From NCBI GenBank assembly GCA_025356295.1, contig JANXUJ010000235.1:1-38183 (forward strand): a stretch of DNA of 38,183 bases, written 5' to 3'. A program made the translations under genes and the position numbers. Below the pieces are notes generated by a model. That model saw nothing but the letters and a program-made list of their open reading frames with translations, was not told the DNA's origin and ran no database searches. Below are positions 15,002 to 24,208 of the stretch, piece by piece. The first letter of the stretch is position 1; every line of letters begins with the position of its first letter. This stretch comes from Cyanobacteriota bacterium (GTDB lineage: Bacteria; Cyanobacteriota; Cyanobacteriia; Pseudanabaenales; Pseudanabaenaceae).

Positions 15002-18000
15002 ATGTACATTAAAAATGTAGAACTCACCAGATTTAAGTCCTTTGGCTCAACCGTATCAATTCCTTTGCTGACAGGGTTTACGGTGGTTTCAGGTCCAAAT
15101 GGTTCGGGTAAGTCAAATATTCTCGATGCGCTCTTGTTTGCGCTGGGTCTGGCAGGTTCAAAGGGGATGCGCGCCGATCGCCTGCCAGATTTGGTCAATC
15201 AAGCCCATAGCAAAAAAGGGCGGATGGTTGAGGCGATCGTCACCGTGACTTTTGCCCTTGAGGACACAGAAATGGCGGCGTTGCAAAGTGAAGGAGTGGA
15301 AAGTGAAGGAGTGGAAATTCCTAAAGCTGAAGGACAGAAGATTGGCGAATGGACAGTGATGCGGAAGTTGCGAGTGACAAGTCAGGGGACTTATACTTCC
15401 ACTTATTACATTAATGGAACACCTTGCAATTTGAGCGAACTGCATGAACAACTAGCCAAGTTCCGCATTTATCCTGAAGGCTATAATGTTGTGCTGCAAG
15501 GGGACGTAACTGGGATTATCTCGATGAATTCGCGGGAACGGCGGGAAATTATTGATGAGTTGGCGGGGGTGGGCGAGTTCGATCGCAAGATTTCGACTGC
15601 CAAAGATAAACTGGATGATGTCAAGGCTCAGGAAGAGCGATTTCGGATTGTTGAACAAGAGCTAGTCACGGCTAAAGAGAAACTAAAGAACGATCGCGTC
15701 AAAGCTGAGAAATATAAGGCGCTGCGATTAGAATATGAACAGATGGAAGTATCAGAGTCTGTTCTTAAACATCGAGAAATTTTGCATCAACAATCACTCC
15801 GTAATGTTGAGTTACTTAACAATAAAGAGCAATGTGCAGGTTTAGAAAAATCATTAGTTGAACTTTCGCAAGTGATTGAGTCAGGGACAGTTCAGCTAAA
15901 TGAACTTAGCGATCGCGTGCATACTCTTGGCGAAGAAGAATATCTCTCGGTGTCTAGTAATTTGTCTGGACAGCAAGCCGAACTGCGCGGATTGCAACGT
16001 CAACAACAGTCACTAACTAGCTCTTATCAAAATAACCAAAACCATATTGTCAGCACTCAAGAAGAAATTGATCAGCTATTGCGAGAAGCCGAACAACTAG
16101 AATCGCAAAAACAATTTAAAGAAGAGTCTGTAACTACTACCGAAAAAGTACGCGATCAACAGTCATCAATAGTTTCGCAATATCGTAAGGAAGTCCAAGC
16201 GATCGCCTCAGCTTCATCGGATTGGGTGCGTCAGCAAACTCAACTAAGACAAGATGTTGACAAGGCTCAAAGTGAACTCGATCCGCAAAAACAAGAGCAA
16301 ACTAGACTTAGAGAAGTCCTCAATCAGCGATCGCTACAATCGGAAACCCAAGATCGTGAGTTGCAAGAAATTCTTGCAGGAGAAGGTCGTTATGCTGTGG
16401 ATATGCTCTCCGATCAAAATCTTGATGAGGCGCTGCGATCGCAAGAATCAGAAGTAAGTGCCGCCGAAACGCTAGTCCAAACCTTAGCCAGAAATCTTAG
16501 TGAAGCTCAATTAGAAATCCAGTTGCAGAATGAAACTATTGAGCGGATTAGTCAAGAGCAGCGAGTGAAGACGCGCCAACTTGATAAACTAGAAGCCCAA
16601 GTCCAAGCAAGTCGAGAAGTGCAAGGAACTAGGGCCTCTCAAGTCGTGATCGAAGCTGATCTATCGGGTGTGTACGGACTGGTCGCTCAGTTGGGATTAG
16701 TCGAACCTCGCTATCAATTAGCTCTAGAAATTTGTGCAGGTGGACGTTTGGGCAATCTTGTTGTCGATAGCGATGAGGTTGCATCTGAAGCGATCGCCTT
16801 ACTCAAACGTGAACGAGCAGGAAGAGCAACTTTTTTACCATTAAATAAATTGCAATCGGCAAGATTTCCTTCACGCACAGAAGCTCAAAAACTTGGTGCG
16901 ATCGACTATGCTTTTAATCTAGTAACCTACGAAGATCGCTATCAGGATGTCTTCTCTTTTGTGTTTGGGAACACGCTAGTATTTGAGAACCTCGATCAAG
17001 CACGATTTCATATCAGCAAATATCGGATGGTGACGCTGGAGGGAGAAATTCTCGAAACTTCAGGGGCAATGACAGGTGGTAGCGCTCCCTTAAATAGTAG
17101 TCTCCATTTCGGCACTTCCACTCCTGCGGAATCTTCAGAAACCAAACAATTGCGCGATCGCCTGTTAGAAATTGACCAGATGTTAACCCGCCTTAATCAA
17201 CGTTTGCGCGGTGCATTAACAGGAATCGCTAAATATGAAGAACAACTGCAAGCTGCTAGAACCACTCATCGTGAAGCTCAACTCAAACGCGATCGCATCT
17301 ACGAACAAATCGAACGCAATAGTCGCGATCGATCTCGTTTGCAAGACCAGATACAACAAACCCGCGCCGCGATCGAAATCGGTCAATCACAACTGAGTAC
17401 TCTCGATGGCAATATTGCCGAACTCGAAGCGAAGCTCCATGTCAAACGTGCAGAACTTACGGAGTTAGAGAAGTCGGGAACGCATACCCGTTGGCTCCAA
17501 GCTCAAGATGCATTGCAAGGTCAAGAAGCTCTACTCAATAGTGCGGAAATCGAACTGCGGACTGCCAAGCAACAGCTAGGAGAATTAGAAAATCAGCATA
17601 AACTCGCTTTAGAAAAAATGGCGCAACGTCAAATTCGTCTCCAAGAGCTTCGCGCTACTCAAACCGAACTGATCAACAGCACATCGCAAATTCAAAATCA
17701 ACTTAAACAAGCTGAAGCCGCGATCGCCTCACTTCAATCTCGCTTAGAAGTTCTTGAGCAAACTATTGGTGCAGCCAAACAAGAGCGCGATGCCTGTGAG
17801 CGATCGCTCCGCACTCAACAGCAACAACTACAACAACAGGAATGGCAGCTACAAAAAAATCGCGCACGTCAAACCGAACTTGATCTTCAAATTGCTCAAT
17901 TTGTCGAGCAACTCAATCAAATCGAACTTCCTGATATTATTCCTGAAGTCCCTGAATCCATGACTCTTGAGCAGTTGCAACTAGAGCAGCGCCGTCTGCT

Positions 18001-18616
18001 CAAGCGCATTCAGGCTATGGAACCCGTCAACATGATGGCGATCGCTGAATATGAAGCTACATCCCAACGTCTTGAAGAACTCAGCCGCCGCCTAGAAACT
18101 CTCAATCAAGAACGTACCGAACTCTTAATCCGTATTGAGAACTTCACCACCTTACGTCAACGCGCTTTCATGCAAGCCTTTGATGCCGTAAATGGACATT
18201 TTAAAGAGATATTTGCCGAACTCTCGGATGGTGACGGCTATCTACAACTCGAAAACCCCAACGCTCCTCTCAGTGGTGGACTTACCCTAGTTGCTCATCC
18301 CAAGGGCAAGCAAGTACAGCATCTCGCATCAATGTCAGGAGGCGAAAAATCTCTCACCGCCCTCAGCTTTATCTTCGCGCTCCAACGCTATCGCCCCTCA
18401 CCTTTCTACGCTTTCGATGAAGTCGATATGTTCCTAGACGGATCAAATGTAGAGCGCCTGTCAAAAATGGTACGCAAGCAAGCTAACCTCGCCCAATTTA
18501 TCGTTGTCAGTCTCCGCCGCCCAATGATCGAGGCTTCAGAGCGAACGATTGGCGTAACTCAAGCACGCGGCGCACATACTCAAGTCTTGGGCTTGGAACT
18601 ACGAGCATCAAGTTGA
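15002..18616 (+). CDS. smc: chromosome segregation protein SMC
   Basis: SMC is the ATPase of the SMC-ScpAB condensin that organises and segregates the chromosome. The 1204-residue length is typical. The N-terminal head starts YIKNVELTRFKSFG with Walker A GPNGSGKS (31-38). Long coiled coils (about 170-520 and 680-1030) flank a hinge (about 545-660: SGVYGLVAQLGLVEPRYQLA, then GGRLGNLVV and the ETSGAMTGGS loop). The C-terminal head has the ABC-type signature MSGGEKSLTALSFIFALQ and Walker B FYAFDEVDMFLD. Residues 96-105 are a perfect SEGVE duplication from a 15-bp tandem repeat. It is transcribed alone. scpA and scpB are not in the window. Confidence 0.97.
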   Translation: MYIKNVELTRFKSFGSTVSIPLLTGFTVVSGPNGSGKSNILDALLFALGLAGSKGMRADRLPDLVNQAHSKKGRMVEAIVTVTFALEDTEMAALQSEGVESEGVEIPKAEGQKIGEWTVMRKLRVTSQGTYTSTYYINGTPCNLSELHEQLAKFRIYPEGYNVVLQGDVTGIISMNSRERREIIDELAGVGEFDRKISTAKDKLDDVKAQEERFRIVEQELVTAKEKLKNDRVKAEKYKALRLEYEQMEVSESVLKHREILHQQSLRNVELLNNKEQCAGLEKSLVELSQVIESGTVQLNELSDRVHTLGEEEYLSVSSNLSGQQAELRGLQRQQQSLTSSYQNNQNHIVSTQEEIDQLLREAEQLESQKQFKEESVTTTEKVRDQQSSIVSQYRKEVQAIASASSDWVRQQTQLRQDVDKAQSELDPQKQEQTRLREVLNQRSLQSETQDRELQEILAGEGRYAVDMLSDQNLDEALRSQESEVSAAETLVQTLARNLSEAQLEIQLQNETIERISQEQRVKTRQLDKLEAQVQASREVQGTRASQVVIEADLSGVYGLVAQLGLVEPRYQLALEICAGGRLGNLVVDSDEVASEAIALLKRERAGRATFLPLNKLQSARFPSRTEAQKLGAIDYAFNLVTYEDRYQDVFSFVFGNTLVFENLDQARFHISKYRMVTLEGEILETSGAMTGGSAPLNSSLHFGTSTPAESSETKQLRDRLLEIDQMLTRLNQRLRGALTGIAKYEEQLQAARTTHREAQLKRDRIYEQIERNSRDRSRLQDQIQQTRAAIEIGQSQLSTLDGNIAELEAKLHVKRAELTELEKSGTHTRWLQAQDALQGQEALLNSAEIELRTAKQQLGELENQHKLALEKMAQRQIRLQELRATQTELINSTSQIQNQLKQAEAAIASLQSRLEVLEQTIGAAKQERDACERSLRTQQQQLQQQEWQLQKNRARQTELDLQIAQFVEQLNQIELPDIIPEVPESMTLEQLQLEQRRLLKRIQAMEPVNMMAIAEYEATSQRLEELSRRLETLNQERTELLIRIENFTTLRQRAFMQAFDAVNGHFKEIFAELSDGDGYLQLENPNAPLSGGLTLVAHPKGKQVQHLASMSGGEKSLTALSFIFALQRYRPSPFYAFDEVDMFLDGSNVERLSKMVRKQANLAQFIVVSLRRPMIEASERTIGVTQARGAHTQVLGLELRASS
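15286..15315 (+). repeat. 15-bp perfect tandem duplication inside smc
   Basis: AAGTGAAGGAGTGGA occurs twice in direct succession and keeps the frame, giving SEGVE-SEGVE in the N-terminal head. It is probably recent replication slippage in a surface loop. Confidence 0.9.
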
Positions 18617-18630
18617 CATTCACATCTACG

Positions 18631-18654
18631 ATTAGGCTGACAATATCGCCTAAT
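18631..18654 (+). terminator. weak hairpin after smc
   Basis: ATTAGGC (18631-18637) pairs with GCCTAAT (18648-18654) 15 bp after the smc stop, with no clear T-tract. It is the only terminator candidate for smc and is weak. Confidence 0.3.
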
Positions 18655-18720
18655 GAGACTTTTGAGAAGTCAGAGTCATGGCATTGCATATAATCATAAT
18701 GTTAATGCAAAATTCAATAA

Positions 18721-18835
18721 TGGGTGTTGCTGGCTTAAGTATGAAGCAAAGATTTCTTAAAGCTTAGAATTCAGACTTAGACTAACCTATAATTTCTGAG
18801 ATTTATCTATTTCATACTTAAGCCAGCAACACCCA
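18721..18835. mobile_element. MITE-like element with 25-bp terminal inverted repeats
   Basis: TGGGTGTTGCTGGCTTAAGT continues to AA at 18745, and the whole 25-bp arm is matched perfectly in reverse complement at 18811-18835. The 65-bp interior is AT-rich and non-coding. Size (115 bp), perfect arms and position between convergent genes (smc and the RecB-like nuclease gene) fit a miniature inverted-repeat element mobilised by a transposase elsewhere. No clear target duplication is seen at its edges (flanks AATAA and AAAAT). The same structure could fold as a long hairpin and help end transcription on both strands. Confidence 0.7.
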
Positions 18836-18889
18836 AAAATCTTTCCCTGTTTTTCCTTGATCATTATGTTCATGTGCAACGCCACCGAT

Positions 18890-19687
18890 TTAAACTAAGA
18901 TTTCAATTTCTGGAATATCGGCAATATTGCTAGATAAAGCGCTACTTAATCCATCACCGCGATCGCACCGATCTCGAAACTCGCAATGCTTACAATTTAA
19001 ACTATCTATCTCTAACTTTGGATAGTCTTGAGCTTGCAAAATTTCCGTCAAAATCTCCTGCAATCTTTTTCCAGTTTGATTATGTTCAACCTGCGAATAA
19101 GGAATGATCACTGACTCGGCTGTATTTGCAAACCAATAGGTCATTGATAACTGCTCAGGAGCATAATTAGTGGTTTTGGCTAATAGATATAGATAAAGAC
19201 GAGTTTGCCAATTGGTTTGTAATTTTTTAAAAGCGATCGCTACTTGATGCGTTTTCCAATCAAGAATTTGAGCTTGGCGATCGCCCAAAATCAATAAATC
19301 ATAAATTGCAGTTAAGACAAAATGCTCTGGAAAGCGATCGCTATTTTGATTATTTTTTTGATTATCTTGCAATGCAAATTCTAAAGTGCGGCGATGTTCA
19401 CACAAGCGATCGCCAGCGATTATTTCGGGTGGCTGATTGTCAAAAGCTGCTAGCCATTCTTGCAACTTAACATCACTACTTGCCAGTGCAGACACATCAA
19501 GCCCTAGCTCTTTTTGCTGCATGAGTAAGTGAAAATTTGCGCCTAACAGTAATTTGTCTTGGCTATTTAAATCAGCTTCAGCTAAGCTCAACTCCTCTAA
19601 ATATTTATATTGATACTTACGGCGACAAGTTTCCCAGAAATTGAGATGTCCTTGCGAGATAGAGATGATCGGCGAAATAGCTGTCAT
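18890..19687 (-). CDS. PD-(D/E)XK superfamily nuclease, RecB-like
   Basis: This protein resembles the RecB/AddB/Cas4-type nuclease domain. The N-terminus has ISISQGHLNFWETCRRKYQYKYL, giving the first Cys of a probable Fe-S cluster. The catalytic core is in TAIYDLLILGDRQAQILDWKTH (Asp ... Asp-Trp-Lys), and QTRLYLYLLAK is the usual helix that follows. The last three Cys are in LNCKHCEFRDRC. So a 4Fe-4S PD-(D/E)XK nuclease is likely, acting on DNA ends in repair. The chosen ATG (19687) gives 265 residues beginning MTAISPIIS. An upstream ATG (19756) would give 288 residues but overlaps the divergent transporter start. No Cas genes or helicase neighbour is present, so a CRISPR role is unlikely. 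Confidence 0.75.
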   Translation of the reverse strand: MTAISPIISISQGHLNFWETCRRKYQYKYLEELSLAEADLNSQDKLLLGANFHLLMQQKELGLDVSALASSDVKLQEWLAAFDNQPPEIIAGDRLCEHRRTLEFALQDNQKNNQNSDRFPEHFVLTAIYDLLILGDRQAQILDWKTHQVAIAFKKLQTNWQTRLYLYLLAKTTNYAPEQLSMTYWFANTAESVIIPYSQVEHNQTGKRLQEILTEILQAQDYPKLEIDSLNCKHCEFRDRCDRGDGLSSALSSNIADIPEIEILV

Positions 19688-19746
19688 TTTAGATTTGCAT
19701 TCTTGTAGTACCATATCGTCAAACGATCGCCCATGAATGCAACCCG

Positions 19747-22700
19747 ATGAATGCACCCGCCATTCCTAACTCTAATTCGGCGATGCGCCGATTTCTAAAA
19801 ATCATTAACCTGCGTCCTGACGAAGCTGAACGCACGCTATTAATGTTTTTGTTTTATGGGGCAACATCGATCGGAGCAGTATGGCTTGAGTATTCTAGCT
19901 CCACCTTATTTCTAGAAGCTTATAAAGCCGAAAATCTTACTTGGGTTTATATCGCTACCGCCTTTGTGGTAACCGCTTTTGGCATTTTTTACTCATGGTT
20001 ACAAAAGCTTTTTCCTCTGCGCTGGGTGATGCTTGGCATTTCACTTTTACTTGCCTTACCACTGCCGCTTGCCTGGATGGGACTCATGCACAAAGGTACA
20101 TGGGTATATATGGCAGCTGTATTTGGGATTCGGCTTTGGGTTGAGGGCATCTATGTACTCAGCAATATCAATAATGACATTGCGGCTAATCAATTATTTA
20201 ATATTCGGGAAATTAAACGCGCATTTCCCTTAATTACTACAGGGATTATCATTGCCGAAATCGTGGGTGGATTTTCTTATCCATTTTTAGTGAGTTGGGG
20301 TGGGGCAGTAAATATGACCCTTGCCACTTGTTTCATGTTGTTCATTGGTTCTTGTGTACTGTTTTATTTAAGTACTCGCTACAAGCAAGCATTTCCCAAC
20401 TCGGTTTATAACAATAGTGCAGACAATGAAATTTCTACGCGCTCTCTAAAGGGCAACTTGCTCAAATATGTTTGGCTCTTATTTGGCTTTTTTATTGCCG
20501 CCCAGATTCTATTTTTTATGATCGAGTTTCAGTATCAGACCCAACTCGAAATCCATCTTAAAACTGAACAAGCGATCGGTAGCTTTTTAGGGATTTTTGG
20601 CGGCATTATGGGAGTCTTTAAACTTGCTTTGCAGCTTTTTGGCTCTAGTCGAATTATTGAGCGTATCGGGGTATTTTTTGCAGTCCTGATGCCACCGATC
20701 GGGATTATCATCACGGGAACGTTAGCTGGATTTGCACCATTTGGGCTATTGATTGGCTTTGTCGTTCTGAAATTTTTTGATGAACTATTTCGGTTTACGA
20801 TTGTCGCGGCCACTGCGCCCACATTGTTTCAGGCTCTGCCAGATCAGTTTCGTAGTCAGATTCAATCCTTTGTCAGAGGTATCGCTGATCCATTAGCAAC
20901 TGGTGGTGCAGGGGTTTTGATTTGGGTTATTAGCGAGATTTTCAAACAAAGAGGGGTTAATTCCGCGATTTTTTCTCAATGGTTTGCGGCGGTAATCGTA
21001 ATGGTCGCAGTCATATGGGTGGTAATTATTTGGTTGTTGCGGCGTGGATATTTAGAGCTGTTGATTCAGAGTGTGGAGCGTGGAAAACTGAGTCTGATGA
21101 CTGTCGATACTCGTGAGATGCGGCGGGCGGTGTCTGAGTCGATGACCAGAGCCGAAACTCAAATTGAGCAATCAGTTTGTATCGAACTACTAACCCAAAT
21201 TGCGCCGCAGGCTGTAGGTGAATCTCTGGCGCCGATGTTGTCGCAGATGACTCCAGATTTACAGGCTCAGAGTGTTGAGGCAATGCTAGAAAATCCTGAG
21301 TCGAAGTATTTACCCTATATTCGCGAAGTGATGCAATCTCCCCAAGCCTCTCCGCAAGTGCAGGCGTTATGTTTGCGTTATGTGTTGTTAGCTGACGAAA
21401 AAAATCGTGACATTGATAGTCTGCGGAAATATTTGGGGGCAGAACAAAATCCAATTATTCGTAGTACAGCTGTAGCTTTGATGATGCGTCTGGGTGATTC
21501 TTCGCAAGTAGCTGAGGCGACTAACACTTTGCGACATATGATTACGAGTTCTTCTCAGCCTGAACGAGTTTTGGGTTGTCGAGCTTTGGCTGAGGCCGCT
21601 TTTATGCAGTCTTTGCGGTTTTATGTGCCGCAGTTATTAAAAGATCCTTCGATTGAGGTGCGTTGTGCCTTGCTGAGGGCGATCGCCTCCACCCGTGCTA
21701 GCGAATATTTTCCATCTGTAATTCGCGGTTTGTATTATAAAGCCACCCGCAAAGCTGCCCATGAAGCTTTAGTAACTCTCGGTGACGATGCTATTAGCTC
21801 TTTGCTTGGGCTTGCCTATAGCGATCGCAGTCCTGATAATGCCAAGATTTGCGCCTGGGATATTTTAGGAGAAATTGGTTCACAGAGTTCAATTTCGGTA
21901 CTTGCGAGCAATTTACCCAAGTCTTGGGGCAAACATCGGCGACAGATATTGCGTACGCTCATTCGCATCCCCCAAGAGCGAGGCATTGAAGTCGTCCTCG
22001 AACTAAGCGGACGTAGTGGCATTGAGAGCATGGTGATGCAAGAGTTGGGCGTAATGACTGAGTCTTGGGCAGGAGTGGAGGATATGCCATCAGATCAAAT
22101 CCTGACGATCGAAGCAGGACTATTGTCAGAAGCTCTCCAAGCTGAAGCGATTGACTGTTTGGAGCGAATCTTTTTGTTGATGAAATTACTTTACTCCGCA
22201 TCCGCAATTCAGGCGGCTGCCTTTAATATCTTGTCTGGCTCAAAGGCTAGTCTGGCGCGTGGCATGGAGATTTTGGATAATACTGTTGACTTAAGTGTTA
22301 AGCAAATTTTATTGTCGGTAATCGACAATCGCTCGATCGCCGATAAATTGAGTGTCCTCTCAACTATCCATCCTTACAAAAAATTGCCGCCACTGAAGCG
22401 CTTACAGCAGCTTATGGATTTGCGGTATTGTTTCTCAGATTGGACTTTAGCTTGCTGTTTTCATACCGCCAGAACTCAATGGTGGAGATTGTCTACCGAT
22501 ACAATGTTGGAATGTCTAGTTCATCCAACTGGGTTTGTCAGAGAGTCAGTGGTTTCTTATTTACAAGTCGCTTCACCGCGATCGCTAACCAAAATTTTGC
22601 CGCGTTTATTAAAGGATCGTGATTCTTTGGTGCTGGCTCAAGCAAGAGCGATTTCCTATTACTTTCAAAATAATGGCAAAAACACGCTGAATATAAGTGA

Positions 22701-22776
22701 TAATTCCCATGAGACAAATGACATAGAAATCAAAGCTAAAATGCGCGGCAAACCAAATGGCTATGCGGAGTCTTAG
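19747..22776 (+). CDS. nucleotide-translocase/MFS-like membrane protein with HEAT repeats
   Basis: This is a 1009-residue two-part protein. Residues about 20-430 form a membrane domain of about 10-12 segments (LLMFLFYGATSIGAVWLEYS, YIATAFVVTAFGIFYSWL, GVFFAVLMPPIGIIITGTLA) that resembles the Npt/ATP-ADP translocase branch of the MFS. Residues about 440-960 are a soluble helical repeat array of HEAT type (for example ILGCRALAEAAF-like helices, IEVRCALLRAIAST, IIRSTAVALMMRLG). Such fusions are known in bacteria, often with a cyclic-nucleotide-binding domain. Here that domain is the separate next gene, 3 bp downstream. Transported substrate is unknown. ATG 19747 is chosen; Met13 (MRRFLKIINLRPDEAERTLL) is an alternative. 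Probably the lead gene of a three-gene operon. Confidence 0.82.
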   Translation: MNAPAIPNSNSAMRRFLKIINLRPDEAERTLLMFLFYGATSIGAVWLEYSSSTLFLEAYKAENLTWVYIATAFVVTAFGIFYSWLQKLFPLRWVMLGISLLLALPLPLAWMGLMHKGTWVYMAAVFGIRLWVEGIYVLSNINNDIAANQLFNIREIKRAFPLITTGIIIAEIVGGFSYPFLVSWGGAVNMTLATCFMLFIGSCVLFYLSTRYKQAFPNSVYNNSADNEISTRSLKGNLLKYVWLLFGFFIAAQILFFMIEFQYQTQLEIHLKTEQAIGSFLGIFGGIMGVFKLALQLFGSSRIIERIGVFFAVLMPPIGIIITGTLAGFAPFGLLIGFVVLKFFDELFRFTIVAATAPTLFQALPDQFRSQIQSFVRGIADPLATGGAGVLIWVISEIFKQRGVNSAIFSQWFAAVIVMVAVIWVVIIWLLRRGYLELLIQSVERGKLSLMTVDTREMRRAVSESMTRAETQIEQSVCIELLTQIAPQAVGESLAPMLSQMTPDLQAQSVEAMLENPESKYLPYIREVMQSPQASPQVQALCLRYVLLADEKNRDIDSLRKYLGAEQNPIIRSTAVALMMRLGDSSQVAEATNTLRHMITSSSQPERVLGCRALAEAAFMQSLRFYVPQLLKDPSIEVRCALLRAIASTRASEYFPSVIRGLYYKATRKAAHEALVTLGDDAISSLLGLAYSDRSPDNAKICAWDILGEIGSQSSISVLASNLPKSWGKHRRQILRTLIRIPQERGIEVVLELSGRSGIESMVMQELGVMTESWAGVEDMPSDQILTIEAGLLSEALQAEAIDCLERIFLLMKLLYSASAIQAAAFNILSGSKASLARGMEILDNTVDLSVKQILLSVIDNRSIADKLSVLSTIHPYKKLPPLKRLQQLMDLRYCFSDWTLACCFHTARTQWWRLSTDTMLECLVHPTGFVRESVVSYLQVASPRSLTKILPRLLKDRDSLVLAQARAISYYFQNNGKNTLNISDNSHETNDIEIKAKMRGKPNGYAES

Positions 22777-22779
22777 GCG

Positions 22780-23226
22780 ATGCTAACCAGTATTGAACGG
22801 TTATTATTAGTGCGCGGAGTTCCGATTTTTAAGGAGTTGCGTGATGACTTCTTGATTAGGCTCGCTTCGATCATGAATGAGGTGTCATATCCATCAGGCA
22901 AAATGATTTTCGCGCAAGGTCAAGACGGGCGATCGCTTTATATCGTGGTAGCGGGTCGAGTGCGCGTACATTTGGCAGATAAGGATTTAGCAGTTGTCGA
23001 AAAAGGGGGGTGTTTTGGTGAAATGTCATTGTTTGATGCGGAACCACGCTCGGCTTCGGTGACAGCGATCGCTGGTTGTGACTGCTTGGTGCTAACTCAG
23101 CAACAACTATACGAAGCGATCGATGAAACTCCCGATATTGCTGTAAATATAATCCGTTTACTCTCACGCCGTATCCGTAACCAGAATATACAATTAAATG
23201 AGTTACAAGCCTCTAACCAAACATAA
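22780..23226 (+). CDS. cyclic nucleotide-binding domain protein
   Basis: This 148-residue protein is made almost entirely of a CRP-type cNMP-binding beta-roll. The phosphate-binding cassette is visible as CFGEMSLFDAEPRSASVTA (Glu81, Arg90, Ser91), which fits the FGE-(L/M)-x-R(S/T)A pattern needed for cAMP or cGMP contact. GKMIFAQGQDGRSLYIVVAG is the preceding strand pair. There is no DNA-binding helix-turn-helix, so it is unlikely to be a transcription factor. It follows the HEAT-transporter gene by 3 bp and precedes the patatin gene by 6 bp, so all three should be co-translated. It may act as a detached regulatory domain for the membrane protein or the lipase. This is inference. Confidence 0.87.
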   Translation: MLTSIERLLLVRGVPIFKELRDDFLIRLASIMNEVSYPSGKMIFAQGQDGRSLYIVVAGRVRVHLADKDLAVVEKGGCFGEMSLFDAEPRSASVTAIAGCDCLVLTQQQLYEAIDETPDIAVNIIRLLSRRIRNQNIQLNELQASNQT

Positions 23227-23232
23227 AAACTA

Positions 23233-24168
23233 ATGACTAAAACTTTAGGATTGGCTCTAGGCAGTGGTGGAGCTAGAGGATGGGCTCATATCGGTGTAAT
23301 TAAGGCTTTGACTAAAGCCGAAATCCCGATTAGTTATATTGCGGGTTCTAGTATCGGGGCTTTTGTCGGAGGAGTATGTGCCGCAGGAGAAATCACTGCC
23401 TTAGAAGCATTTGTGCGTGAACTAGACTGGAAAATCATGCTTTCTTATTTTGATCTAGTGTTTCCTAAGCAAGGACTTTTAGACGGTAATAAAATCTATG
23501 ACTTGCTGACTGAGCATATTAAAAATCTCAAAATCGAAGAAGCTCCAATCCCTTTTTGTTGTGTGGCGACAGATTTAGTCTCTGGGCAAGAAGTGCGGTT
23601 GCAATCGGGTTTGATGGCAGATGCGATTCGAGCCAGTATCTCTATGCCAGGCGTATTTACACCTTTTAGGAAAAATGAGCTATATCTCGGTGATGGCGGC
23701 ATCGTCAACCCTGTACCTGTGAATGTTGTCCGCGAGATGGGTGCAGATGTGGTGCTAGCCGTGAATCTTAATCACAATTATTTACCTGATGTGGTGCAAA
23801 GTCCTGAGTTAGAAGAGATAGCAGCGGAAGAAGAGGTTCCTGAAAGTAAAGCTGAACTGGAGTTTGTCACGGCGATCAGGGCGCAGTACAACATTTTGAC
23901 TGAAAAGCTGAAATCGAAGTTAGAACAATGGTCGCCTTCAGAAAGCCCTCAAATTAATATCTTTGACATTATCGGCACAACAATCAACATCATGGAGCAG
24001 AAAGTCACCCGACTAAATCTGGAAATTGATGTGCCTGAGTTGTTAATTGAACCAGATTTAAGTAAATTTGGGATTTTTGATTTTCATCAAGCTGATTTAA
24101 TCATCGAAGAAGGCTATCAAAAAACTCGGCGTTGTATTCCTAAGCTGCGAGAAATTTTAGCTGATTAA
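23233..24168 (+). CDS. patatin-like phospholipase (RssA/YchK type)
   Basis: This 311-residue lipid acyl hydrolase has the catalytic Ser/Asp dyad of the patatin fold. The oxyanion loop is GSGGARGWAHIG near the N-terminus, the nucleophile Ser is in AGSSIGAFVGG (GxSxG), and the catalytic Asp is in YLGDGGIVNPVPV (DGG). It likely releases fatty acids from phospholipid or galactolipid at the membrane. It is the last gene of the operon with the HEAT-transporter and CNB protein. In eukaryotes and some bacteria patatin lipases are fused to CNB domains (NTE-type). Here the CNB is a neighbouring gene, which makes regulation by cyclic nucleotide plausible but unproven. A stop codon lies at the edge of a perfect 42-bp palindrome. 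Confidence 0.9.
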   Translation: MTKTLGLALGSGGARGWAHIGVIKALTKAEIPISYIAGSSIGAFVGGVCAAGEITALEAFVRELDWKIMLSYFDLVFPKQGLLDGNKIYDLLTEHIKNLKIEEAPIPFCCVATDLVSGQEVRLQSGLMADAIRASISMPGVFTPFRKNELYLGDGGIVNPVPVNVVREMGADVVLAVNLNHNYLPDVVQSPELEEIAAEEEVPESKAELEFVTAIRAQYNILTEKLKSKLEQWSPSESPQINIFDIIGTTINIMEQKVTRLNLEIDVPELLIEPDLSKFGIFDFHQADLIIEEGYQKTRRCIPKLREILAD

Positions 24169-24208
24169 AAATTGCATAAAGGCGGCGCGCCGCCTTTATG
24201 CAATTTTT
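24167..24208. terminator. perfect 42-bp palindrome ending two convergent genes
   Basis: Two 21-bp arms (AAAAATTGCATAAAGGCGGCG and its exact complement) meet at a GGCGCGCC centre with no unpaired loop. The stop codons of the patatin gene and of the photolyase gene both overlap its ends, and T/A tracts flank both sides. It should work as a bidirectional terminator. Confidence 0.92.

Noticed and set aside
18721..18835. Treating the element as a simple terminator
   Set aside because: The 65-bp spacer and long perfect arms without T-tract fit a MITE better, although a terminator side effect is possible.
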